Shown piece by piece: positions 1 through 20,889 of a stretch of DNA of 20,889 nucleotides (position 1 is the first letter of the stretch; each line of letters opens with the position of its first letter). Made by a program: the position numbers and the translations under genes. Origin of the DNA: Candidatus Hydrogenedentota bacterium. Its GTDB lineage: Bacteria; Hydrogenedentota; Hydrogenedentia; Hydrogenedentiales; CAITNO01. Location: positions 1 to 20,889 of the forward strand of contig CAIXUF010001133.1 of NCBI GenBank assembly GCA_903922535.1. The letters are read 5' to 3'. Under the pieces are notes generated by a model that did no database searches, was not told the DNA's origin, and was given only the letters and a program-made list of their open reading frames with translations.

Positions 1-1
1 C

Positions 2-13474
<13,473 letters not shown>

Positions 13475-16400
13475 TTTGAGTTCCTGCTTCCGATTCCGCA
13501 TCCCACGGGCATCAATCCCGACTCCGGAACCACAAACGGGGGCACGGCTGTCGCCATTGCCGGCGACGCGTTCTCGTCATCCGGGATGCGTGTATTGTTC
13601 GACGGTGTCGAGGCGACGGATACAACCACATTTGGGGGCGCGCTATACGCAGTGTCCCCGCCCCATGCCCCAGGCGTGGTGGATGTGACGGTCGTTAACA
13701 TGTACGGCGCTTCGGGAACCCTTCCCGCCGCGTTCACCTACCGGAATTCCGGAGAACGCATTGTCCGTGTTGACGCGGACAACAGCGCCGGCATTGAGGA
13801 TGGAACCACCTGGGCAACGGCGTTCTCCACCATCCAGGCCGGCATCAACGCCGTCGCCGCATCGGGCCAGACGGGCGAACTGTGGGTGGCCGAAGGCGTC
13901 TACACCGCCACCGCGCCTGATTCGGTGGTCGTAGTCATGGCGCCCTTCTGCGACCTCTACGGCGGCTTTGCCGGCGTGGAAGAACAGCGCGACCAGCGCG
14001 ATGTCCGTGTGCACATCACCACCATTGACGGCCAGAGCACAAACGCCTGCGTGTACGGCGCGGACAATGCGCGGCTCGACGGCTTCACCGTCACCGGCGG
14101 CAATGGTCCGCTGCGTCTGGGGGCGGCGAGTTCCTGGATCCCCCTAATCCAGGCGTTTGGCGCCGGCGATCCCATGCACATGGTTGCCGTGGACAACTCG
14201 GGCGTTTCCCCGATCATGGCCAACTGCGCGATAACGGGCAACAGCACCTATTTTGCCGTCGCCAATGTGACAGAAAACGGGAGCCAGTCCAGTCCGTTGA
14301 TCACGGGATGCGCCTTCACGGAAAACACCGGTGACGGCACGGCCATTGACAACGCCGCGCAGGGAGGGCTTGTGGCCAGGGCCCGGATTGACGGCTGTTC
14401 CTTCACCGGCAATTCCTGTGCAATTCTTGACTTTGCATTCGGCGGTGAAAGCAGTCCAATCATCTCGCGATGCAGATTTGTGTCGAACGGCGTGGCGCTG
14501 AGCGAATACACGCTGAATGGGGGCGCCTGCGCGGCGCGCGTGGAGAACAGCGTGTTCTCGCAGCAGGCGGGTTACACCCTTCGCTGTGATGGTTGGGGCA
14601 ACATTGCCTCCATGACGCCGGTCTTCACCAACTGCACCTTTGCGGAAAACACGGGGTGGCGGGCTATCCTCTACGCGCAAAGCAGTGCGCCCTCCCGGGC
14701 TGAACTGCGCAACTGCATTGTCTGGGACAACACCGCGCCGCTGGTTGGAGGAAACGGCAGCCTGACGGTAACGGCCTCCTATTGCGACATCCAGGGCGGA
14801 TATCCCGGTCCGGGCAACATCGACGCGGATCCCTTGTTTGTTCTCCCCGAAGATGGAATTCTGAGGCTTCAGCCGGGCTCCCCGTGTCTTGACACCGGAA
14901 CCTCCGTGGGCGCGCCTGCCACCGACATCTTGGGCACAACACGGCCCCAGGGCGCGGGTGTGGACATGGGCGCCTATGAAGGGACCACCGATCCGGGCGA
15001 CATCGTCACGCTGACATTGCAGGTTTCACCGGCAGGCGGCGGTACGACCACGCCGGCGGAGGGAATCCATTCCTTTGTGCGCGGCGAGACGGTTCCCCTG
15101 TTCGCCATCCCCCGGGACGGACTATCCTTTGCAGGCTGGAGCGGTGACATCTCCGGCACAGCCCGCAACGCCAGCATAGTCATGGACGGCAACAAGACTG
15201 TGACGGCGAACATGCGGCGCGCTCCGGGGGCCTTGGTGTTTCGGGTGGATGCCCGCAACACGTCCGGCGTCGAGGATGGGATCACCTGGGCAACAGCCTT
15301 TTCCTCCATTCAGGCGGGCGTTGATGCCGTCGCCGCATCCGGCCAGACAGGCGAGCTGTGGGTCGCCGGGGGCGTCTACACCGCCGCTGCCGCCCCGCCG
15401 CCCTACTATGGCAGAGTGGTCGTGAACATGATGCCCGGGTGCGACCTGTACGGCGGTTTTGCCGGCGTGGAGACCGATCGCGACCAGCGCGACATTCGCG
15501 CGCATGTCACCACGATTGACGGCCTGAACCAAAGCGCGTGCGTGTGGGGCGCGGACAATGCCCGGCTGGACGGCTTCACCATTACAAGAGGCAGCGGTCC
15601 GCTGAAAAACCAGGGAAGCGTCTGGATGTCTTTCCTTGCCTGGTTCTCCGAGCCAGGAGTGGTGGATATGTACCATGCCGTTGCCGTGGACAATTCCCAG
15701 GTCTCGCCAACCATTGCCAACTGCATCTTTACCGGCAACAGTTGTTATGGGGGCGTTGTTGCAAACTTGACCGAATACAATTATGGCTATGGAGTCCCTG
15801 CCAGCCCGCTTGTCTCCGGATGCGCGTTTGTTGGAAATGCGGGCAGCGCGGCAATTGTGAATGGATCGTGGGACTGGACTTCGTCTGAAGTCCGGGCAGA
15901 TGACTGTCTGTTTGCCGACAACTACGTCGGGATCATGTCCGTCTCCCTCGACGGCGGCAACCGCTCAACCGTTACCCGTTGCGTGTTTGCATCGAACGAA
16001 TATGCGCTGGAGAACTTCACACTGAATGGCGATTCTTCTCTGGACGTGAAGAACAGCACCTTTTCAGGGCAGACGCACAGCACACTTTATACCGAAACGT
16101 ACAATGGCCGGTTCACGCCGGTGTTCACCAATTGCACCTTCACCGGAAACTCAGGGTCACGCGGAATGCTCTCCGCACAGAACACGCCCGTGCAGGCGCA
16201 AATGCGCAACTGCATCGTCTGGGGCAACACCGCGCCGCTGCTGGACGAATACATGAGTCTTGCGGCAACCCATTGCGATGTCCAGGGCGGATATCCCGGC
16301 ACGGGTAATCTGGACGCGGACCCGCTCTTTGTGGATCCCAGCGGCGGCAGCCTGGCGCTCACCGCCGGTTCCCCATGCATTGACACGGGCACTTCAGCGG

Positions 16401-19400
16401 GCGCTCCCGCCGTGGATATCCGCGGCACACTCCGTCCCCAGGGCGCGGGCGTCGACATGGGCGCCTACGAGGGCGCCGTTGCGCCGGAAAACATCATCCC
16501 CCTCACCATGCAGGTTGCCCCGTCCGGCTACGGCAGCACCGTGCCGTCCGAAGGCGCCCATGCCGTCGTTTTGGGAGACAGCGTTGCGCTGTTTGCCTTC
16601 CCGACACCCGGCCGTCGCTTTGACGGCTGGTCCGGCGATGCCTTCGGCCTGTCCCCGGTTTTCGGCATTCACATGGACGCAGGCAGAACCGTCACCGCGA
16701 ACTTCTCCAACGAGACCTACACCTTGACCTATCTGGTGTGGCAGCACGGCACACTCAACGGCGACACATCACAGCGGGTGCAATATCCCAACAGCGGCAC
16801 GCCCGTCGAGGCCGTGCCCGATCCCGGCTGCCGCTTTGTCCAGTGGAGCGACGGCTCCACCCAGAACCCCCGCACCGACACGGAGGTGACAAGTGACCTC
16901 ACCGTGTGGGCGCTCTTCAGCGTCGTGCATACCCTGACCTACAACGCCGCGGCGCACGGAACTATCGACGGCACTGCAATCCAGATCGTGAACGAGGGCG
17001 CAAACGGCACCGCGGTTACCGCCGTGCCGGAAAACGGCTGGCGCTTCGTCCGATGGACCGACGGTCTGGCCACCCCAACCCGGCAGGACAAGAATGTCAT
17101 GGCGGACCTTTCCGTCACCGCGCTGTTCGTCGAGGGCACGCCGCTGCCGTATATCCCCGGAGTGCCGCATGCGCCATTGAGCGACGCAACGTCCTGCGCG
17201 AACTACTCCGGCGGCTCGTTCAGCACCCTCACAACACCCTACGGCGCGCCGTCCACCGCCACCACGGCCGGATCCATTCCGATCTTCAGCGTGCTGCCGG
17301 ACTACGACAACCCCGTCACAAGCTGGCCCGCGCCGGGCGCCTGGGACTTCTGCGCCGCCTACGACACCGTGTCCTGCTCACTGGGCGCATTGGCGACATT
17401 CTCCACGGACATCCTGGCCTACCAGACGTTGTTCATGTGCTCCACCGACATCAACGGCCCGGTCAATCCGGCCCCCGCGCCCGGCCAGTTCCCGCTGACG
17501 CCCAACGGCATCCCCGACGGCGAGTATGAACTGGGACTGCTGGCCGCCGTGTTGAACAACACATACACCCTGAATTCCGCGACGACCGGGGGAATCACGA
17601 ACGAACAGGTCCTGGACACGTTCAAGGCCAACTTCAACTACTTCAAGGTGGTGATAACGACCGGATTGGCAAACATTTCGAACGGCGGCACCACGATGGA
17701 TGTGCGTTCCATGGTTCCCTCCCTGGCCCCCTGGTATCCCGCAAGTTTGGCCATGACGCTCGCCGGGTACGCCACGGAAGGCGACGCCCAAAGTCTCGAC
17801 GCGCTCGACGCGCTCCTTGGCGCATGGGCGCGCATCGGTCTTCAGATCCCGCTGGACGGAGTCGCACTCCACACAGCCGGCTTCGCCGCCATACTCGGTC
17901 CCGAAGGCGACGCCGACGGCGACGGATACACCAACCGGCAGGAATACGGCTACTTCAACACGCTCGGTGCGGCCGTGACCATTGCCGCCCAGCTCGACGC
18001 CTCCGTCATCCCCAACATGACCCCAGCGCCGCTCTCCCTGTCCCCGGTGGAGGGATGGTCCGTCGGCGGTGCCGAGTTGACCGTCAACGGCGCCGGCTTC
18101 ATCCCCGTCGGCACAACCCGGGTAACCCTCGGCGGCGTGGACGCCGCCGAGGTGCTCGTGCACGATCCGGCATCCGGCACCCCCTACATCACCTGCACCA
18201 CGCCCCCGCACGACGCCGGCATCGTGGACCTCACGGTGATAAACCCCGACGGGCAAACCGGCACGCTTTACAATGCGTTCGAGTACAAACAAGCCCCGTG
18301 TCCGCGGATCACTGCGCAGCCCGCCGACGCGACAGTAACCCTGGGCGACGCCTGTGAGCTGACCGTGCAGGCGGAGGACGGGGTTCCGCCACTGAGCTTC
18401 CAATGGTACAGGGAGACCGGCGGCGCAGCCGTGGCCATACCCGGCGCGGTAAACCCCGAACTGCCCATAACCAATGCCGCTTTGGAAAACTCCGGCGCCT
18501 ACTTCTGCCGGGTCACGGACAGTCTTTCCTGCATGGTTGAATCCGAGCGCGCCACGCTGACCGTCGTCCCCCCGACGGACACCACCCCGCCGGTCATCAT
18601 CACCTGCGCGCCAAACCGCATCGTCTCCGCGGACAGCGCCTGCCAGGCGGCGGTGCCCGACTTCACGGTCGACGTGGTCGCGACAGACGACTATGATCCC
18701 AGTCCAACCGTGACACAGTCGCCGGTGGCGGGCACCACCGTTGGCAGGGGCGACACCACCGTGACCCTGACCGTGACCGATGACGCGGGCAACTTCGCCA
18801 CCTGCACGACCGTGCTGACAGTTGCGGACACGACCCCGCCAACAATCACGCTGTCGGGCGCCGCTTATGTCCAGATCGTGATGGGAGCATCCTACACAGA
18901 CGGCGGCGCGACAGCAACGGACGCCTGCGCGGGGGACCTGACGGGCGCCATTGTGGTCGGCGGAGACACGGTAAATACCGCCGTGCTCGGCACCTATGTC
19001 ATAACCTACAATGTAAATGACGGCAACGGAAACAGCGCAGCCGAGGTTAAGCAAACCGTCAACGTTGTGGAATTCACGACTTTCCATGTTGATGCGAAAA
19101 ACACCGCCGGACCCTGGGACGGCACGACTTGGCCCACGGCGTTCCGGGACATCCAGTCCGCCGTCGACGCGGCCGCCAACAACGGCGGCGGTGAGGTGTG
19201 GGTTGCCGCGGGCACCTACATTTCCACCATTGACCCGGTGGTGACGATGAAACCCGGTGTCAGTCTTTATGGCGGATTTGTGGGCACGGAGACCACGGAA
19301 AACCTGCGCGACTGGTCGGCACATGTTACCGCGGTTGATGGCGAGAATGCACGGCGGTGTGTGAGCGGCGCGGACGGATCCATGATCGACGGATTCACTG

Positions 19401-20889
19401 TAACGCAAGGCACGGCAACCTCCGGAGGGGGGATGTATTATGCGAACGCCGCGGGGGCAAGCCGTGTCTCGAACTGTACTGTGGAGCGCAACTATGGAGA
19501 GTGGGGAGGGGGCGTATGTCTAATCAGTTCCAAGGTGGAGTTCTATTCATGTGTCTTTCGTTCTAACGTTGCAGGACTCGGTGACGGTGGCGGCGTGGCC
19601 GTAAACGCATCGGATGCCGGTTTTCACGCCTGCGAATTTCGCGCCAACACTTCATTGGTAAACGGGGCTGGACTATCCAATCTGAACAGCTCGACTGTAA
19701 CAGCAAACGACTGTCAGTTTGTATCCAACATATGCACCAAGAGTGTCGATTGCTATGGCGGAGGAATTCAGAATTGGATGAGCAACGCGACAATTACGAA
19801 CTGTGTCTTTTACGACAACAGGGCCAAAGGCGGGGGAGGCATCAACAACCAGAACAGCACGGTGTCCCTCATTAACTGCACGCTGTGGAACAATCACGCT
19901 GATTGGCACGGCGGGGGAAGTTCAAGTGACGCTTCAAGTCAGGCGGTCACTAACTGCATCTACTGGATGAACCAACCTGCGGACTTTTGCCTTTTTAGCG
20001 GGAACGACACGGTTGCCTATTCGTGTGTTCAGGGCAGCCACGCAGGTACGGGTAACATCGGCACAGACCCGCTCTTCGTTGACGCCAACAACGGCAATCT
20101 GCGGCTTCGGGCGGGTTCCCCCTGCATTGACACAGGCACAGCGGACGGCGCGCCCGCCACGGACATCCTGGGAATTGCGCGGCCCCAGGGCGCGGGTGTC
20201 GACATGGGCGCCTATGAGATGACGGCGGTGGAGGCAGACACGACCCCGCCGGTGATCACCGCCTGCGCCGCAGATGCAACGGTTCCGGCCGATGCCTCCT
20301 GCCAGGCCATCATGCCCGACTTCACAGCAGGCGTCGTCGCAACAGACAACTACGATCCCAGCCCGACCGTGACCCAGTCGCCGGTGGCGGGCACCACCGT
20401 TGGCAGGGGCGACACCACCGTGACCCTCACGGTGACCGATGACGCGGGCAACTTCGCCACCTGCAACGCGACGTTCACCGTGCTGCCGGGCCTGTGCGAA
20501 GTGCCGGTGCCCAATGTGACCGGCTCGGCGCAGTCCGCGGCGCAGGCCGTGGTGCTTGCCGCCGGCCTGACGGTCGGCTCGGTCGCGACGGAGTGCAGCG
20601 ACACGGTTGCTGCAGGCAACGTGATCAGTCAGACGCCGTCGGTCGGCATGGCCCTGTTCGGCGGCGCGGTGAACCTGGTGGTGGCCAGCGGCCCGTGCGT
20701 GAGCCTTACGGTCACCTCGCCGAACGGCAGCGAGACCTGGCGGCTGCGCGACACGCAGACCATCACGTGGAACCAGGTTGGCGTGACCGGCTATGTGGCC
20801 GTCCTGCTGAGCGACAATGGTGCGGACACCGCGTGGCTCGGCAAAGCCCTGGCCTCGGACGGACAACTTTCCTGGACGATTCCCGCCTC
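13475..20889 (+). CDS. Continuation of the same giant protein after the TGA, 3'-partial
   Basis: The frame stays open for 2,471 codons after the TGA and runs off the window. The first in-frame ATG (13586) sits inside a TIG domain without a visible Shine-Dalgarno sequence, so an independent start is unlikely; I treat this as the severed 3' part of the upstream gene. Domains in order (residues from base 13475): end of the broken TIG (1-8), TIG (9-90), beta-helix 4 (95-503), InlB-type repeat (509-582), beta-helix 5 (586-1000), three InlB-type repeats (1006-1221), unrecognised domain with Ca-loop (1222-1512), TIG (1516-1605), Ig-like (1609-1698), HYR (1701-1785), DUF5011-like (1786-1866), beta-helix 6 (1867-2248), HYR (2255-2338), PASTA (2344-2406), Kre9/Knh1-like Ig (2410 onward). 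Module types match the upstream part closely, which supports a single ancestral gene. An automatic annotation would probably call it a separate gene starting near 13586. Confidence 0.85.
13499..13744 (+). other. IPT/TIG domain 3
   Basis: The domain reads TGINPDSGTTNGGTAVAIAG, MRVLFDGVEATDTT, VSPPHAPGVVDVTVVNMYG and TLPAAFTY. It is a tandem sister of the domain just upstream, sharing RVLFDGV and HAPG.VDVTVV. Confidence 0.85.
13757..14983 (+). other. Right-handed beta-helix module 4 (second subtype)
   Basis: It starts RIVRVDADNSAGIEDGTTWA and contains FSTIQAGINAVAASGQTGEL, WVAEGVYTA, LYGGFAGVEEQRDQRD and LDGFTVTGG. Rungs are longer and lack the GGGM motif but keep C.F..N motifs (NCAITGN, GCAFTEN, GCSFTGN, NCTFAEN). 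The terminal NCIVWDNTAP and cap GSPCLDTGTSVGAP to RPQGAGVDMGAYEG match the other modules. Its closest relative is module 5. Confidence 0.85.
14999..15220 (+). repeat. Single InlB-type beta repeat after helix 4
   Basis: The unit reads DIVTLTLQVSPAGGGTTTPA, FAGWSGDI and MDGNKTVTANM. The usual final Phe (VTANF) is Met here. As after helix 3, only the first unit of the triplet is present. Confidence 0.8.
15230..16474 (+). other. Right-handed beta-helix module 5 (second subtype)
   Basis: It starts ALVFRVDARNTSGVEDG and has FSSIQAGVDAVAASGQTGEL, LYGGFAGVETDRDQRD and LDGFTITRG, close to module 4. Rungs include NCIFTGN, GCAFVGN, RCVFASN and NCTFTGN. The unusual WMSFLAWFSEPGVVDMYHAV stretch corresponds to WIPLIQAFGAGDPMHMVAV in module 4, a shared insertion before the first rungs. 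The cap ends RPQGAGVDMGAYEG. Confidence 0.85.
16490..17137 (+). repeat. Three InlB-type beta repeats (set 3, diverged)
   Basis: Units are 16490-16714, 16715-16927 and 16928-17137. They keep the order of sets 1 and 2 (FDGWSGDA; FVQWSDGSTQNPRTD; FVRWTDGLATP) but with many more substitutions than those sets show between each other, so this triplet is the older split. Confidence 0.85.
17138..18010 (+). other. Unrecognised domain with Ca-loop-like motif
   Basis: The first part is Ser/Thr/Pro-rich with Cys (SDATSCANYSGGSFSTLTT, GAWDFCAAYDTVSCS). A helix-like section follows (GEYELGLLAAVLNNTYTL, NEQVLDTFKANFNYFKVVIT, LDALDALLGAWARIG). DADGDGYTNRQEY (17909-17947) fits an EF-hand/thrombospondin-3-type calcium loop. 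The order and ending recall 2351-3505, suggesting a distant internal paralogue. Function unknown. Confidence 0.6.
18020..18289 (+). other. IPT/TIG domain 4
   Basis: The domain reads TPAPLSLSPVEGWSVGGAEL, TVNGAGFIPVGTTRVTLGG, CTTPPHDAGIVDLTVINPDG and closing strand TLYNAFEYK. This intact final strand is the best internal guide to what the TGA at 13472 replaces. Confidence 0.9.
18299..18568 (+). other. Ig-like domain (I-set/Ig_3 type)
   Basis: The domain reads PRITAQPADATVTLGDACEL, LSFQWYRETGG, LENSGAYFCRVTDSLSC and ATLTVV. The first Cys (ACEL), core Trp (FQWY) and F-strand Cys (GAYFC) form the full canonical Ig set. Confidence 0.9.
18575..18829 (+). other. HYR domain 1
   Basis: The domain reads TDTTPPVIITCAPNRIVSAD, SACQAAVPDFT, VVATDDYDPSPTVTQSPVAG, GRGDTTVTLTVTDDAGNFAT and C. 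HYR domains are Ig-like extracellular adhesion modules. A near-identical copy lies at 20237-20488, including 53 identical bases. Confidence 0.9.
18830..19072 (+). other. DUF5011-type Ig-like repeat
   Basis: The unit reads TTPPTITLSGAAYVQIVMGA, SYTDGGATATDACAGDLTG, VVGGDTVNT and ITYNVNDGNGNSAAEVKQTV. It is homologous to the units at 2114-2350 and 6806-7048 and leads directly into helix 6, just as 6806-7048 leads into helix 1. Confidence 0.9.
19073..20218 (+). other. Right-handed beta-helix module 6
   Basis: The N-terminal part is of the first subtype (VDAKNTAGPWDG, FRDIQSAVDAA, VWVAAGTY, YGGFVGTET, IDGFTVTQG). Rungs such as GGGMYYANAAGASRVSNCTV and GGGIQNWMSNATITNCVFYD keep GGG and NC motifs but are more irregular than in modules 1-3. 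Bases 19681-19800 are visibly AT-richer than the rest. The cap YSCVQGSHAGTGNIGTDP to RPQGAGVDMGAYE is standard. No InlB repeats follow, unlike helices 1-5. Confidence 0.85.
20237..20488 (+). other. HYR domain 2
   Basis: The domain reads DTTPPVITACAADATVPADA, SCQAIMPDFT, VVATDNYDPSPTVTQSPVAG and TLTVTDDAGNFATC. It repeats the HYR domain at 18575-18829, so the two direct repeats flank the DUF5011 unit and helix 6. Confidence 0.9.
20504..20692 (+). other. PASTA domain
   Basis: The domain reads PVPNVTGSAQSAAQAVVLAA, GLTVGSVATECSDTVAAGNV, ISQTPSVGMALFGGAVNLVV and ASG. The P.V.G.....A...L..AGL..G and V..Q.P..G.......V...VS.G pattern is typical PASTA. PASTA domains are best known as muropeptide/beta-lactam sensors on PBPs and Ser/Thr kinases; within a giant exoprotein its role is open, possibly cell-wall contact. 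Confidence 0.85.
20702..20889 (+). other. Kre9/Knh1-type Ig-like domain, cut by window end
   Basis: The visible part reads SLTVTSPNGSETWRLRDTQT, ITWNQVGVTGYVAVLLSDNG and SWTIP. The 'SPNGGE.W..G....ITW' start and the 'W.IP' strand are the signature of Ser/Thr-rich Kre9/Knh1-like domains frequent in bacterial surface proteins. The remainder lies beyond the window. Confidence 0.75.

Noticed and set aside
13475..13700. Independent start of a second gene at ATG 13586 or 13697
   Set aside because: Both lie inside a TIG domain, without a Shine-Dalgarno sequence, signal peptide or intergenic promoter.
17378..19408. Long antisense open frame (676 codons)
   Set aside because: It lies opposite well-defined TIG, Ig, HYR and beta-helix domains on the + strand, its product is Arg/Gly/His/Val-rich with no domain, and high GC makes such shadow frames common.

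Overview
The whole window is the interior of one giant modular protein-coding gene on the + strand. A single reading frame (codons starting at bases 2, 5, 8 and so on) is open from the first base to 13471. It is interrupted by one TGA at 13472-13474 and then stays open, in the same frame, to the last base. Neither the true start nor the true stop is in the window. About 6,960 codons are visible: 4,490 before the TGA and 2,471 after it. I see no second gene, RNA gene, promoter, terminator, CRISPR array or mobile element. There is no intergenic stretch at all, and every other long open frame on either strand is a high-GC shadow of this frame.

The protein is built almost entirely from extracellular domain types. 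From 5' to 3' the layout is: a Gly-rich block and an unrecognised ~213-residue domain (2-1168); an array of five Ig-like/DUF5011-type repeats (1169-2350); a large unrecognised domain ending in a Ca-loop-like motif (2351-3505); two Ig-like domains (3506-4114); a second Gly-rich block with a run of 33 glycines (4415-5680); a second copy of the unrecognised domain and Ig repeats (5681-7048); three right-handed beta-helix modules, each followed by InlB-type beta repeats (7052-12301); an IPT/TIG domain, then a PKD domain that appears to carry a C-type lectin domain inside it, then two more TIG domains (12302-13744); two further beta-helices of a different subtype with InlB repeats (13757-17137); a second large unrecognised domain with a Ca-loop (17138-18010); TIG, Ig, HYR and DUF5011 domains (18020-19072); a sixth beta-helix (19073-20218); and finally HYR, PASTA and a Kre9/Knh1-type Ig-like domain running off the end.

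The six beta-helices share an N-terminal signature (VDARN..GPWDG..WATAF.DIQSAV), rungs with GGGM and FxxN motifs like those of chlamydial polymorphic membrane proteins, and a C-terminal cap ending in RPQGAGVDMGAYE. The overall picture is a cell-surface or secreted adhesin, or a carbohydrate-binding giant protein, that grew by internal duplication. Several duplicated segments are still near-identical at DNA level, so module gain and loss is probably recent or ongoing.

The genome is high-GC and bacterial. The domain vocabulary (DUF5011/HYR, choice-of-anchor-Q-like caps, EGEN-type acidic linkers, PASTA next to a Kre9-like domain) reminds me of uncultured PVC-related or Hydrogenedentota-type bacteria. 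That assignment is an impression from domain style, not proven by anything in the window.

The most important point for a reader is the TGA at 13472. It falls in the last beta-strand of a TIG domain whose remainder continues directly after it. It therefore looks like a nonsense mutation or a sequence error in one gene rather than a boundary between two genes.
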